Shown here in pieces: positions 1 to 6,198 of a DNA stretch of 9,636 nt; the first letter of the stretch is position 1; each line of letters starts with the position of its first letter. Below the pieces are notes generated by a model. The model made no database searches and was not told the DNA's origin. It was given only the letters and a program-made list of their open reading frames with translations. A program made the position numbers and the translations under genes. Location of the stretch: contig JANYCH010000005.1 of NCBI GenBank assembly GCA_025360395.1, forward strand, positions 1-9,636. Reading direction: 5' to 3'. Origin of the DNA: Cytophagales bacterium. Its GTDB lineage: Bacteria; Bacteroidota; Bacteroidia; Cytophagales; UBA9547.

Positions 1-66
1 GAAGTAGTAGGCTCAATGGAGATGCCTGATGGAAATGAAATTAAAACTGGTTTTTTGAAATATTGA
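1..66 (+). CDS. C-terminal tail of an unidentified protein (partial)
   Basis: The first 21 codons on the plus strand are open and end at a TGA at 64-66; the gene begins outside the window. The other two plus frames are closed early by stops. The peptide ends in the residues MPDGNEIKTGFLKY, which read like ordinary soluble protein sequence, but it is too short to name a family. The gene would converge on the zeta-like gene whose stop codon is at 155-157. Whether it is a real gene end depends on the sequence to the left. Confidence 0.4.
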   Translation, partial: EVVGSMEMPDGNEIKTGFLKY

Positions 67-110
67 GAAGCATGGAATGAAATCCAGAGCTTCAAGATGT
101 TCCAGGAGCG

Positions 111-158
111 TTGAAAGGTAAGTTTTAGCAGTAGGTTTATAGAATTAAAACCTTTCAA
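111..158. repeat. Inverted repeat spanning the convergent gene ends
   Basis: TTGAAAGG at 111-118 is the perfect inverse of CCTTTCAA at 151-158, with 32 nt between. The right arm covers the stop codon of the zeta-like gene (155-157). It sits between two converging genes, so it could act as a weak bidirectional terminator, but the long loop and the lack of a directly adjoining T-run argue against a strong one. Confidence 0.3.
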
Positions 159-160
159 AA
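149..160. repeat. Left copy of 12-bp direct repeat flanking the toxin-antitoxin-like module
   Basis: AACCTTTCAAAA occurs here across the stop codon of the zeta-like gene, and again in the same orientation at 1211-1222 beyond the other end of the module. It could be a duplication or recombination scar bounding an acquired cassette, or chance in AT-rich DNA. Confidence 0.35.
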
Positions 161-892
161 TGAAATTTTTTGAATTACGTATTTATGAAACCATGATGGA
201 AGTTTATGATGAGAGTCTTTCATTATTCCATTGTTAAATTCAGCAATGAGTTTGTACTCACGTCCTGAATTATCAAAAATGTAAGCTCTTTTTACTAGCT
301 GTATGGCATCATACAATAACGAAAGGGAATCATGGAATCTTGATATAACCTTATCATCTGCTACCCAATGGCCGCCTTTTGCAACCCTTGATTCTATTCT
401 GTCAATATTAATGATTGGCGACTCTGTGGCGATATAATACAAATAAGTCTGAAATCCAGCACTGTTTGCTTCTTTAATATCATTAAGCTTTGAACTATGA
501 GACATGACCGTTTCGAAAGCAAACGAGCGGCCAACTTTTATAAATTCCTTTCTGAGATATGATGCTAAAAAAGCAGCCTCGTAAGAATTTGTATTTTTCG
601 ATTTGTTAACCAGAAAATTATCTACAAACTGGATATCAACATTATATCCTTCGTTCCTAGCCTTCACTATTAAAGAAGAAGACTCAGAAAATTCTAGATA
701 ACTTTGAATATCAGCTCTAAGATTTAATTCAGATAGATTAATAAAACCCTTTTCACCTAACTGCCTTTCAATGTTATCAGCATTTAAAAAATAAGTAGAA
801 TTAAATTTACCTGAATCATGCAATACATTATATAAAAACGATTTCCCTGAACCATTAGGTCCAGCAAAGACTCTCATTCTTTTTTCAGGCAT
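155..892 (-). CDS. Zeta-toxin-like P-loop kinase/ATPase (COG4185-type), probable toxin
   Basis: This 245-residue protein starts with a short lead into a Walker A motif, GPNGSGKS (residues 11-18). NADNI follows at 37-41, then FETVMS at 126-131. Further on are arginines R165 and R169 followed by GGH at 173-175, and a closing FDNSG at 206-210. This order is what I know from zeta-toxin-like and COG4185 P-loop proteins. Classical zeta/PezT toxins phosphorylate UDP-N-acetylglucosamine and so poison cell-wall synthesis; the substrate of this branch is not visible in the sequence. About 85 residues separate the NAD and FETV motifs. As I recall, this longer spacer is usual in Bacteroidota relatives. 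The gene overlaps the preceding 82-residue gene by 8 bp, so the two are almost certainly co-translated. Sampled 60-bp stretches here are roughly 30-33% GC against 42-47% in recQ, which hints at horizontal acquisition. The assignment to the family is solid; toxicity is inferred. Confidence 0.85.
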   Translation of the reverse strand: MPEKRMRVFAGPNGSGKSFLYNVLHDSGKFNSTYFLNADNIERQLGEKGFINLSELNLRADIQSYLEFSESSSLIVKARNEGYNVDIQFVDNFLVNKSKNTNSYEAAFLASYLRKEFIKVGRSFAFETVMSHSSKLNDIKEANSAGFQTYLYYIATESPIINIDRIESRVAKGGHWVADDKVISRFHDSLSLLYDAIQLVKRAYIFDNSGREYKLIAEFNNGIMKDSHHKLPSWFHKYVIQKISF

Positions 893-1133
893 TATCTAAT
901 TTTCCTATTTCCACTTTTTTACCATCAGAATACTCTCTTATTATTTTACCATCTTCTAAATAAGTAATTGGTAATCCTAAAGCCTTATTTTCTCTGATAG
1001 ACAATTGACCACTTAATTTACCCATCTCAATCAAAAATGTGGTTTGCTTAGAATCCGAGATGAAAATTCCAGATTTAGTCCTTCTCGAGGGAGAAGTACG
1101 AATTTTGAATATTTTAGGTTTTGAATTTCTCAT
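885..1133 (-). CDS. Small partner protein of the zeta-like kinase, probable antitoxin
   Basis: This 82-residue protein has a basic N-terminal third (MRNSKPKIFKIRTSPSRRTK) and a C-terminal part with ALGLPITYLEDGKIIREY (residues 51-68) followed by an SDGKKVEIG tail. A 'lGlPi...dGkii.e..dG' pattern is what I recall from the small genes that precede COG4185-type ATPase genes, so antitoxin is the best guess. The stop codon lies inside the first codons of the kinase gene (8-bp overlap), which fits the antitoxin-first order typical of type II-like modules. No recognised DNA-binding fold is evident, although the basic N-terminus could bind DNA. Its 94-bp upstream gap holds two near-identical 13-bp direct repeats that could be an operator. 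A purine stretch next to the ATG at 1131-1133 is too close to serve as a Shine-Dalgarno site. Confidence 0.7.
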   Translation of the reverse strand: MRNSKPKIFKIRTSPSRRTKSGIFISDSKQTTFLIEMGKLSGQLSIRENKALGLPITYLEDGKIIREYSDGKKVEIGKLDNA

Positions 1134-1178
1134 CCTGTAAAGAGGTAGGGCAATATTCGTGTATAAAGCAACGCAATA

Positions 1179-1205
1179 AATTCAATTTAAGCAATTCAAT
1201 TCAAG
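1179..1205. repeat. Tandem 13-bp direct repeat upstream of the probable antitoxin gene
   Basis: AATTCAATTTAAG (1179-1191) and AATTCAATTCAAG (1193-1205) differ at one base and are offset by 14 bp. They lie 46-72 bp upstream of the antitoxin start and just beyond the recQ stop. Autoregulated toxin-antitoxin operons often have repeated operator half-sites in such a place. That role is inferred; no confident promoter was recognised next to them. Confidence 0.35.
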
Positions 1206-1210
1206 TTGCC

Positions 1211-1222
1211 AACCTTTCAAAA
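1211..1222. repeat. Right copy of 12-bp direct repeat flanking the toxin-antitoxin-like module
   Basis: AACCTTTCAAAA matches positions 149-160 exactly and lies 5 bp from the end of recQ. Together the two copies bracket the kinase and its small partner with very little extra DNA. Confidence 0.35.
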
Positions 1223-1227
1223 GCTTA

Positions 1228-3396
1228 TCATAATGAATCCTTTCTTCTCCAAGCTATAACAGCCCGAATCTCCCCATAAGAATAGCCATTCCCTAAAACT
1301 TCTTTAATTGGAGACAGGGCCTGGTCTCCGCATTGTTTAATGGCTTTTTCTATAATGGCAATTTTCTGGAATGGTACAATTTCTGTCACTTCCATTTCCC
1401 CTTTTTGGATGAAATAAGCTAGATGGGTTTCAATCGTTGAATTTTGTACCCCGCGCATTTCTGCAATTTCATCAATGGTTTTGCCTTGTTTAAAAAATTG
1501 GAAACTTACTCTTTTGGTATCAGATAAATTGTCATTTGTTGATTGCTTTTTCTCCCGTTTGGGGGATTTCATTTCAATCCTGCTGGAAATCTTATTTTCC
1601 TGACAATAATGAAGGATTTCATTTAAAAAATAAGATCCATACAATGAAAGCTTTATGTCACCCACACCAGAAATGCGCCTGAACGATGGTTCATTAATTG
1701 GCAAATATGCGGCCATTTCTATTAAAGTGGCATCAGAGAATATTTGAAACCCTGCAACATTTTCTCTGTCGGCCAGCATTTTACGAACTGTTTTAAGTTT
1801 TTCAAACAGTGGCTTCTCATAACTCATTGCTTGTTTGGGCCCGGGGTCAAAGTCTTCTTTTCGAACTGCTGACTTGATGAACCATACTTTTTCTTCGCCT
1901 TTTAAAACTTTTGAACTGGCACTTGTAAGCTGTAAAACAGGATACGTGCCTTCGCTTTGCTTTAAGAAACCCAATTGGATAAGGTCCTTAATATGGTCCA
2001 TCCAGAGTTCTTTAGGTAAATCCTGACCGATACCATAGGTTTTTAATTCTTTGTGTTCTTCCCTTATCTTTTCTGATTTTGAGCCTTTCAGAAAGTCAGC
2101 AACATATTGCATTCCAAAGCTTTCCTTTAACCTAAAGACTGCTGAAAGTATTTTTTGAGCTTCGATGGTGGAATCTACTTTTTCAAAATCGCTCAGGCAA
2201 ATGTCACAACTTCCACAATTATTGTTTGCCTGCTCGCCAAAGTAATTCAAAAGGTATTTCCTGCGACAAGTACGCGCTTCACAGAAAGCCTGCATTTTAT
2301 TAAGCTTGCCAATCATGATTTCGGTTTGCTCTTTATTGCCTTCTACTTCAGCGAATTTCCTTAGTTTCGCTACATCACCAGCTCCATAAAATAACAAAGC
2401 ATCGCTCGGAAGTCCATCTCTTCCTGCCCTTCCTGTTTCCTGGTAATAACCTTCTATATTTTTGGGTAGATCTACATGGACCACAAACCGGACGTTGCTT
2501 TTGTTAATTCCCATTCCGAAGGCAACGGTTGCAACCATTATTTTAACCTCATCGCGCAGAAATTCTTCCTGGTGTTTTTGCCTTGTTTGCTGGTCGAGTC
2601 CGGCGTGATATGGTTTTGCTGGAAAGCCGGCATCTGTTAATTTTTGAGCCACCTCTTCAGTGCTGTTTCTGGAAAGGCAATAAATGATTCCGGCATTGGC
2701 TTTATGCTGGTCAAGGTAATTTAATAAACGTTCCAGGTAGTTTTTCTTCCTTTCAACATAATAGTAAATATTAGCCCGGTTAAAGCTTGAGACAAATGTT
2801 TTAGGTTGTTTTAAATTGAGCTTGTTAAGAATATCATCCCTGGTTTGATTATCCGCTGTAGCTGTAAGTGCAATTACCGGGACTTCAGGAAAATAATCTT
2901 TTAACTGGGCCAACTGTAAATATTCTGGCCTGAAATCATGTCCCCAGGAAGATATACAATGTGCTTCGTCAATGGCAAACAGGGAAATTTTGCATTGCTT
3001 CAGGTAAGTCAGAAACCTGTTTTCATTGGCAAAGATCCTTTCAGGTGCAACATAAAGCAACTTAAGTTTTTGTTCGTTCAACTGTTGGGAAACCCAACGC
3101 TGTTCGTCATTGCTTTGGGTGGAATTTAAAAAAGCAGCAGGTATTCCATTCAATCTAAGTTGGTCCACCTGGTCCTTCATTAAAGCAATAAGTGGGGAAA
3201 CAACCACAGTTAAACCTTCAAACAATAAGGCGGGGACCTGGTAACAAAGGGACTTTCCCCCTCCTGTAGGCATTAATACAAAGCTGTCTTTTCCTGAAAG
3301 TATATTGTCTATGATTTCCTTTTGGCCATAACGAAATTCTCCGTAACCAAACTGGTGCTGAAGTATATATTCGGGAGTTTGGTCTTGTATGGTCAT
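1228..3396 (-). CDS. recQ: ATP-dependent DNA helicase RecQ
   Basis: RecQ is a 3'-to-5' superfamily 2 helicase used in recombination and replication-fork repair. All core motifs are present in this 722-residue protein: TGGGKS (44-49), DEAH (143-146), the aromatic-rich loop WGHDFRPEY (151-159), TAT (178-180) and the motif VI segment QETGRAGRDG (319-328). The zinc cluster is C377, C394, C397 and C400. A winged-helix RQC region follows (about 405-515), then an HRDC domain (about 527-600). A final stretch of about 115 residues contains a helix-turn-helix-like segment (TIDEIAEMRGVQNSTIETHL, 640-659). E. coli RecQ is about 609 residues, so this is the longer form that I believe is common in Bacteroidota. 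The start lies 21 bp after the stop of the DUF4412-type gene, suggesting cotranscription. No intrinsic terminator is visible after the stop, so some read-through into the antitoxin gene is possible. Confidence 0.97.
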   Translation of the reverse strand: MTIQDQTPEYILQHQFGYGEFRYGQKEIIDNILSGKDSFVLMPTGGGKSLCYQVPALLFEGLTVVVSPLIALMKDQVDQLRLNGIPAAFLNSTQSNDEQRWVSQQLNEQKLKLLYVAPERIFANENRFLTYLKQCKISLFAIDEAHCISSWGHDFRPEYLQLAQLKDYFPEVPVIALTATADNQTRDDILNKLNLKQPKTFVSSFNRANIYYYVERKKNYLERLLNYLDQHKANAGIIYCLSRNSTEEVAQKLTDAGFPAKPYHAGLDQQTRQKHQEEFLRDEVKIMVATVAFGMGINKSNVRFVVHVDLPKNIEGYYQETGRAGRDGLPSDALLFYGAGDVAKLRKFAEVEGNKEQTEIMIGKLNKMQAFCEARTCRRKYLLNYFGEQANNNCGSCDICLSDFEKVDSTIEAQKILSAVFRLKESFGMQYVADFLKGSKSEKIREEHKELKTYGIGQDLPKELWMDHIKDLIQLGFLKQSEGTYPVLQLTSASSKVLKGEEKVWFIKSAVRKEDFDPGPKQAMSYEKPLFEKLKTVRKMLADRENVAGFQIFSDATLIEMAAYLPINEPSFRRISGVGDIKLSLYGSYFLNEILHYCQENKISSRIEMKSPKREKKQSTNDNLSDTKRVSFQFFKQGKTIDEIAEMRGVQNSTIETHLAYFIQKGEMEVTEIVPFQKIAIIEKAIKQCGDQALSPIKEVLGNGYSYGEIRAVIAWRRKDSL

Positions 3397-3417
3397 GATA
3401 GAAATTAGCCAGCAGTA

Positions 3418-4236
3418 TTATTTCTTTTTCTCAGTAAAGCCAGCTGGCAGCACGAATAATTCAGGGCTCTGAGTTTCTTTTTTTAAAGATACAGCTTCTA
3501 ATGTCATTTGACCTTGAGGCATGCCCATATTCATTTTTAAAGGTACGCCTTCTATTTTATCCATAAAAGAAGCTCTTTGAGATTGACCTATCCTGATTTT
3601 AGAAAATTGCTTTGGATCAAGGTCTTTAATTTCAGTTGTTGCCCAAACATTGTTGGTCATTTTTTGGCCTCTTTCTGTCATTTCAACAATGTATTTCAGG
3701 CATTTATAACCTAATACCGTACTTGTTTCGGTTGTTTTGGTTACCTTATAATCTTCCGTTTTGCTTGCTGGAGATTGAGGCAAAACCGAATAAGTTTTGT
3801 TCTTTCTGTCAATAGAATAAGATGTTTCTTTATCCTTTAAGAACAGGATTTCACTGTCAAAAGCGCCCCCTGTTGTTTTAGTCAGAGAGTTTGAGTTTTT
3901 GATGTGTATTTCCATGCTTTTGGGCATCATATTATCCATCATGCTTCCACCTGAACCAGATTTGGTTGCTTCAAGTTGCTTTTCGATCATTGCCTTCATT
4001 TCAGGGTTTTTTTCCATCATAGCTTTAAACTGCGGATCGTTCATTTTTGCTTCCAGTTCTTGCATTTGAGCTTTCATTTCAGGCGAATTCATTTTTGCAC
4101 TTGCCTGTTCCATCTGTGCTTTTAATTTAGGATCGGTTATTTCCATTTTAAAATTCCATATTATTAAGCCTTCAAACTGAGCTTGTCCTAAAAGAGGAAC
4201 CAAAAGAATAAGGGTTGATAAAAAAATGTTTTTCAT
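3418..4236 (-). CDS. Secreted methionine-rich DUF4412-type protein
   Basis: The first 19-20 residues form a Sec signal peptide (MKNIFLSTLI..., probable cleavage around GQA-Q), so the 272-residue product should be exported to the periplasm or beyond. Residues 105-270 have the pattern I associate with DUF4412: an ETSYSIDRKNKTYSVL strand pair, the VLGYKCLKY segment (174-182), an NVWATTEI segment (196-203) and a final ELFVLPAGF (259-267). Function is unknown. Between the signal peptide and this domain lies a lysine/methionine-rich helical insert with about four imperfect repeats: 35-50, 51-66, 67-77 and 78-92. A second methionine cluster, MNMGMPQGQM, is at 235-244. The repeats look helical or coiled-coil forming; metal binding by the methionines is only a possibility. 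It probably leads a two-gene transcript with recQ and is divergent from the exported-protein gene at 4379. Confidence 0.85.
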   Translation of the reverse strand: MKNIFLSTLILLVPLLGQAQFEGLIIWNFKMEITDPKLKAQMEQASAKMNSPEMKAQMQELEAKMNDPQFKAMMEKNPEMKAMIEKQLEATKSGSGGSMMDNMMPKSMEIHIKNSNSLTKTTGGAFDSEILFLKDKETSYSIDRKNKTYSVLPQSPASKTEDYKVTKTTETSTVLGYKCLKYIVEMTERGQKMTNNVWATTEIKDLDPKQFSKIRIGQSQRASFMDKIEGVPLKMNMGMPQGQMTLEAVSLKKETQSPELFVLPAGFTEKKK

Positions 4237-4378
4237 AATGATTGATTTTGATTGTTTATAAGAAATAGATACCTAGGTGCAATTTAATAAATAAGCGAAA
4301 TCGATTAGAAATAAGTTATTTCATAATCCTAAATCAAATTAGGTAAGTTTAGGTTTTCGTTATTCCTTTATCCGTTCA
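4237..4378. promoter_or_regulatory. Divergent promoter region between two exported-protein genes
   Basis: This 142-bp AT-rich spacer must hold promoters for both directions. TAAGTTTA at 4344-4351 resembles the Bacteroidota -7 element TAnnTTTG on the plus strand, 27 bp before the ATG, but no good -33 partner is clear. A short inverted repeat, CCTAAA at 4328-4333 with TTTAGG at 4348-4353, overlaps it and could be a regulator site. The location is sound; the exact elements are weak. Confidence 0.3.
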
Positions 4379-5026
4379 ATGAAACTAACCAAAGCTTGCT
4401 TTTCAATTTTGCTGCTTTTTCCTTGTCAGGTTTACTCTCAGCAGAATGGATTTTTAATATTGCAGGACAGTTCTATGATACCGGTAAAGGTTTTAAAGAA
4501 TTCTGATAAATTACCTTCTGAACATGTTTACATCTTCGACTTAATAAATATTTCAACCGGTGATTCCGTAAAATCTTATTTCCCTCAAGAAATTAAGGGA
4601 TTTGTGATAGGAAAAAAGGTTTATAAAACTATAAAAATTAAAGTCGGAGGAACTACTAAGCATATTTTCGGACAACAACTCGAAACTGGAAAGGCATCAT
4701 TATATTATTACAATGGCAAAATTTTCGGTGCCAGTGAAGTATATATTTTCAACAAAAAGGATGAGGCACCTTATTATATTAGTTTAGAAGCCAGATTAAA
4801 AGGCGAATCTCAGGACAATAACTCCACAGGTATGGCACCAGATCTTGTCTTACAAAAACAAATGAACCAACTCTTACACAATCTTTCTGATCAAAATGCC
4901 TTCAAATCGCAATTTATAAGATACTTTTTTGATTGTGAGGAAGTCGCTAACAAGTTAAAACAGGATTGGTACCCACCCTCTTCTATATCCAGTTTGTTTC
5001 AGGATTATAATAGTTGCAATAAATAA
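4379..5026 (+). CDS. Exported hypothetical protein
   Basis: This 215-residue protein has a clear signal peptide (MKLTKACFSILLLFPCQVYS, cleavage probably before QQN). C14 in the signal is not followed like a lipobox, so a soluble periplasmic product is more likely than a lipoprotein. The mature part is rich in beta strands (FPQEIKGFVIGKKVYKT at 68-84, GKASLYYYNGKIFG at 104-117), with a helical C-terminal third holding FFDCEEVANKL (168-178) and ending in LFQDYNSCNK. I recall this layout, with 'Y.P.EI.GF', 'sLYYY' and a final 'l...YN.C', from many uncharacterised Cytophagales proteins, but I know of no assigned function. The two C-terminal cysteines (C170, C213) could form a disulfide in the periplasm. 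It is a single gene upstream of the aminotransferase gene, 87 bp away. Confidence 0.75.
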   Translation: MKLTKACFSILLLFPCQVYSQQNGFLILQDSSMIPVKVLKNSDKLPSEHVYIFDLINISTGDSVKSYFPQEIKGFVIGKKVYKTIKIKVGGTTKHIFGQQLETGKASLYYYNGKIFGASEVYIFNKKDEAPYYISLEARLKGESQDNNSTGMAPDLVLQKQMNQLLHNLSDQNAFKSQFIRYFFDCEEVANKLKQDWYPPSSISSLFQDYNSCNK

Positions 5027-5035
5027 ATGTAATCG

Positions 5036-5070
5036 CAATTGAATTATTTGGTTCCCTTTCAATTGTTTTA
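5036..5070 (+). terminator. Possible weak intrinsic terminator
   Basis: CAATTGAA (5036-5043) pairs perfectly with TTCAATTG (5058-5065), followed by TTTTA, 10 bp after the stop of the exported hypothetical protein. The stem is AT-rich and the T-run short, so termination would be inefficient at best. Confidence 0.3.
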
Positions 5071-5113
5071 AGCTATAATCAAGGTAATTTGCAGCCAATT
5101 ATAATCTTTCATT

Positions 5114-6193
5114 TTGGGAAAAATATTCTTTACTCCAGGACCCGCACATCTTTATCCAACGGTTCAAAAGCATCTTTTAGAGGCGCTTAATCTGAACCTT
5201 GGATCTATTTCTCACAGGGGAAAACAATTTCAAGGAATTTTTGCAGAAACAACCGCAAACCTTAAATCTCTTTTAGGAATTCCGGAAGGTTTTAACATTT
5301 ATTTTACTGGCTCTGCTACAGAAATTTGGGAAAAATCGCTTTCCAGTTGTGCCGGTAAAAGCTCTTTTCATTTCGTGAACGGCTCTTTTTCTAAAAAATA
5401 CTTTGAATTTTCTAAAGAAATAGGACTTGCTGCGTACAAAGCAGAAGCCCCAATGGGAGAAGGTTTTGACATTGCTAAAATTTCTATTCCTTCAGAAGTT
5501 GAAATGATTTGTTGCACTCAAAATGAAACAAGTACCGGTGTGCAAATGCCTGTTGCAGACATTCATGCATTGAAAGACAGATATGCCGATAAGCTGGTAT
5601 TTGTGGATGCTGTTTCCTCTCTACCTCATCCGAATTTCGATTGGAACAAGGTAGACAATGTACTATTTTCTGTTCAAAAAGCATTCGGGATGCCTGCAGG
5701 TTTGGGTGTTTGGATTGTAAATCAGAAAACCATTGAAAAAGCAAAAGCATTAAAAGCTCAGGGACATGTCGCCACTCCCTACCATAACCTTTTATCATTG
5801 GTTGAAAATGGTTCTAAAAATGAAACTCCTGCAACGCCGAACACTCTATATATTTACCTGTTAGGGAAAATTGCGGCAGATATGCTGGCAAAAGGAGTCG
5901 AGAATATAAGAAAGGAAACAAGTACGAAGGCACAAATGATTTATGACTTCTGCGAAAAATCTGAAATGTTTGATCCTTTTGTAAAAAACATTGCCCACAG
6001 GTCTGAAACTGTCATAGTGGCAAATACTAAATCTCCCGCAGCTGAAATAATTGAAAGCTTAAAAAAGGACCAGATAGTTTTGGGTGCCGGATATGGAAGC
6101 TTTAAAGATTCTCAGGTAAGGATCGCCAATTTCCCGGCTGTTTCGATTGAGAATGTAGAGATGCTGATAAAAAAATTATCTAACAATTATTGA
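5114..6193 (+). CDS. Class V aminotransferase, phosphoserine aminotransferase (SerC)-like
   Basis: This PLP enzyme of fold type I has 359 residues, the usual length for SerC. Visible family marks are the opening FFTPGPAHLYP (5-15), SHRGKQF (33-39), NETSTG (137-142), the PLP-contacting Asp in FVDAVSS (D165), the Schiff-base lysine in SVQKAFG (K189), TPNT (241-244) and a late arginine in VRIANFPAV (R337). Phosphoserine aminotransferase makes 3-phosphoserine from 3-phosphohydroxypyruvate and glutamate for serine synthesis. This branch has FTGSATEIWE (64-72 region) where E. coli SerC has its GGGRGQ loop, and no serA lies beside it, so another substrate such as glyoxylate/alanine cannot be excluded. 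The start is TTG at 5114: an in-frame TAA at 5102-5104 leaves no ATG, and the family's N-terminus begins just here. Its stop is 5 bp from that of convergent pyrC. Confidence 0.88.
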   Translation: MGKIFFTPGPAHLYPTVQKHLLEALNLNLGSISHRGKQFQGIFAETTANLKSLLGIPEGFNIYFTGSATEIWEKSLSSCAGKSSFHFVNGSFSKKYFEFSKEIGLAAYKAEAPMGEGFDIAKISIPSEVEMICCTQNETSTGVQMPVADIHALKDRYADKLVFVDAVSSLPHPNFDWNKVDNVLFSVQKAFGMPAGLGVWIVNQKTIEKAKALKAQGHVATPYHNLLSLVENGSKNETPATPNTLYIYLLGKIAADMLAKGVENIRKETSTKAQMIYDFCEKSEMFDPFVKNIAHRSETVIVANTKSPAAEIIESLKKDQIVLGAGYGSFKDSQVRIANFPAVSIENVEMLIKKLSNNY

Positions 6194-6198
6194 AACAA

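Noticed and set aside
1835..3129. Three plus-strand frames of 63-69 codons inside recQ
   Set aside because: Antisense shadows of a long, fully conserved helicase gene.
5484..5798. Minus-strand frame of 104 codons inside the aminotransferase gene
   Set aside because: Lies wholly antisense to conserved PLP-enzyme sequence, and its translation looks random (rich in Cys, His and Gln).
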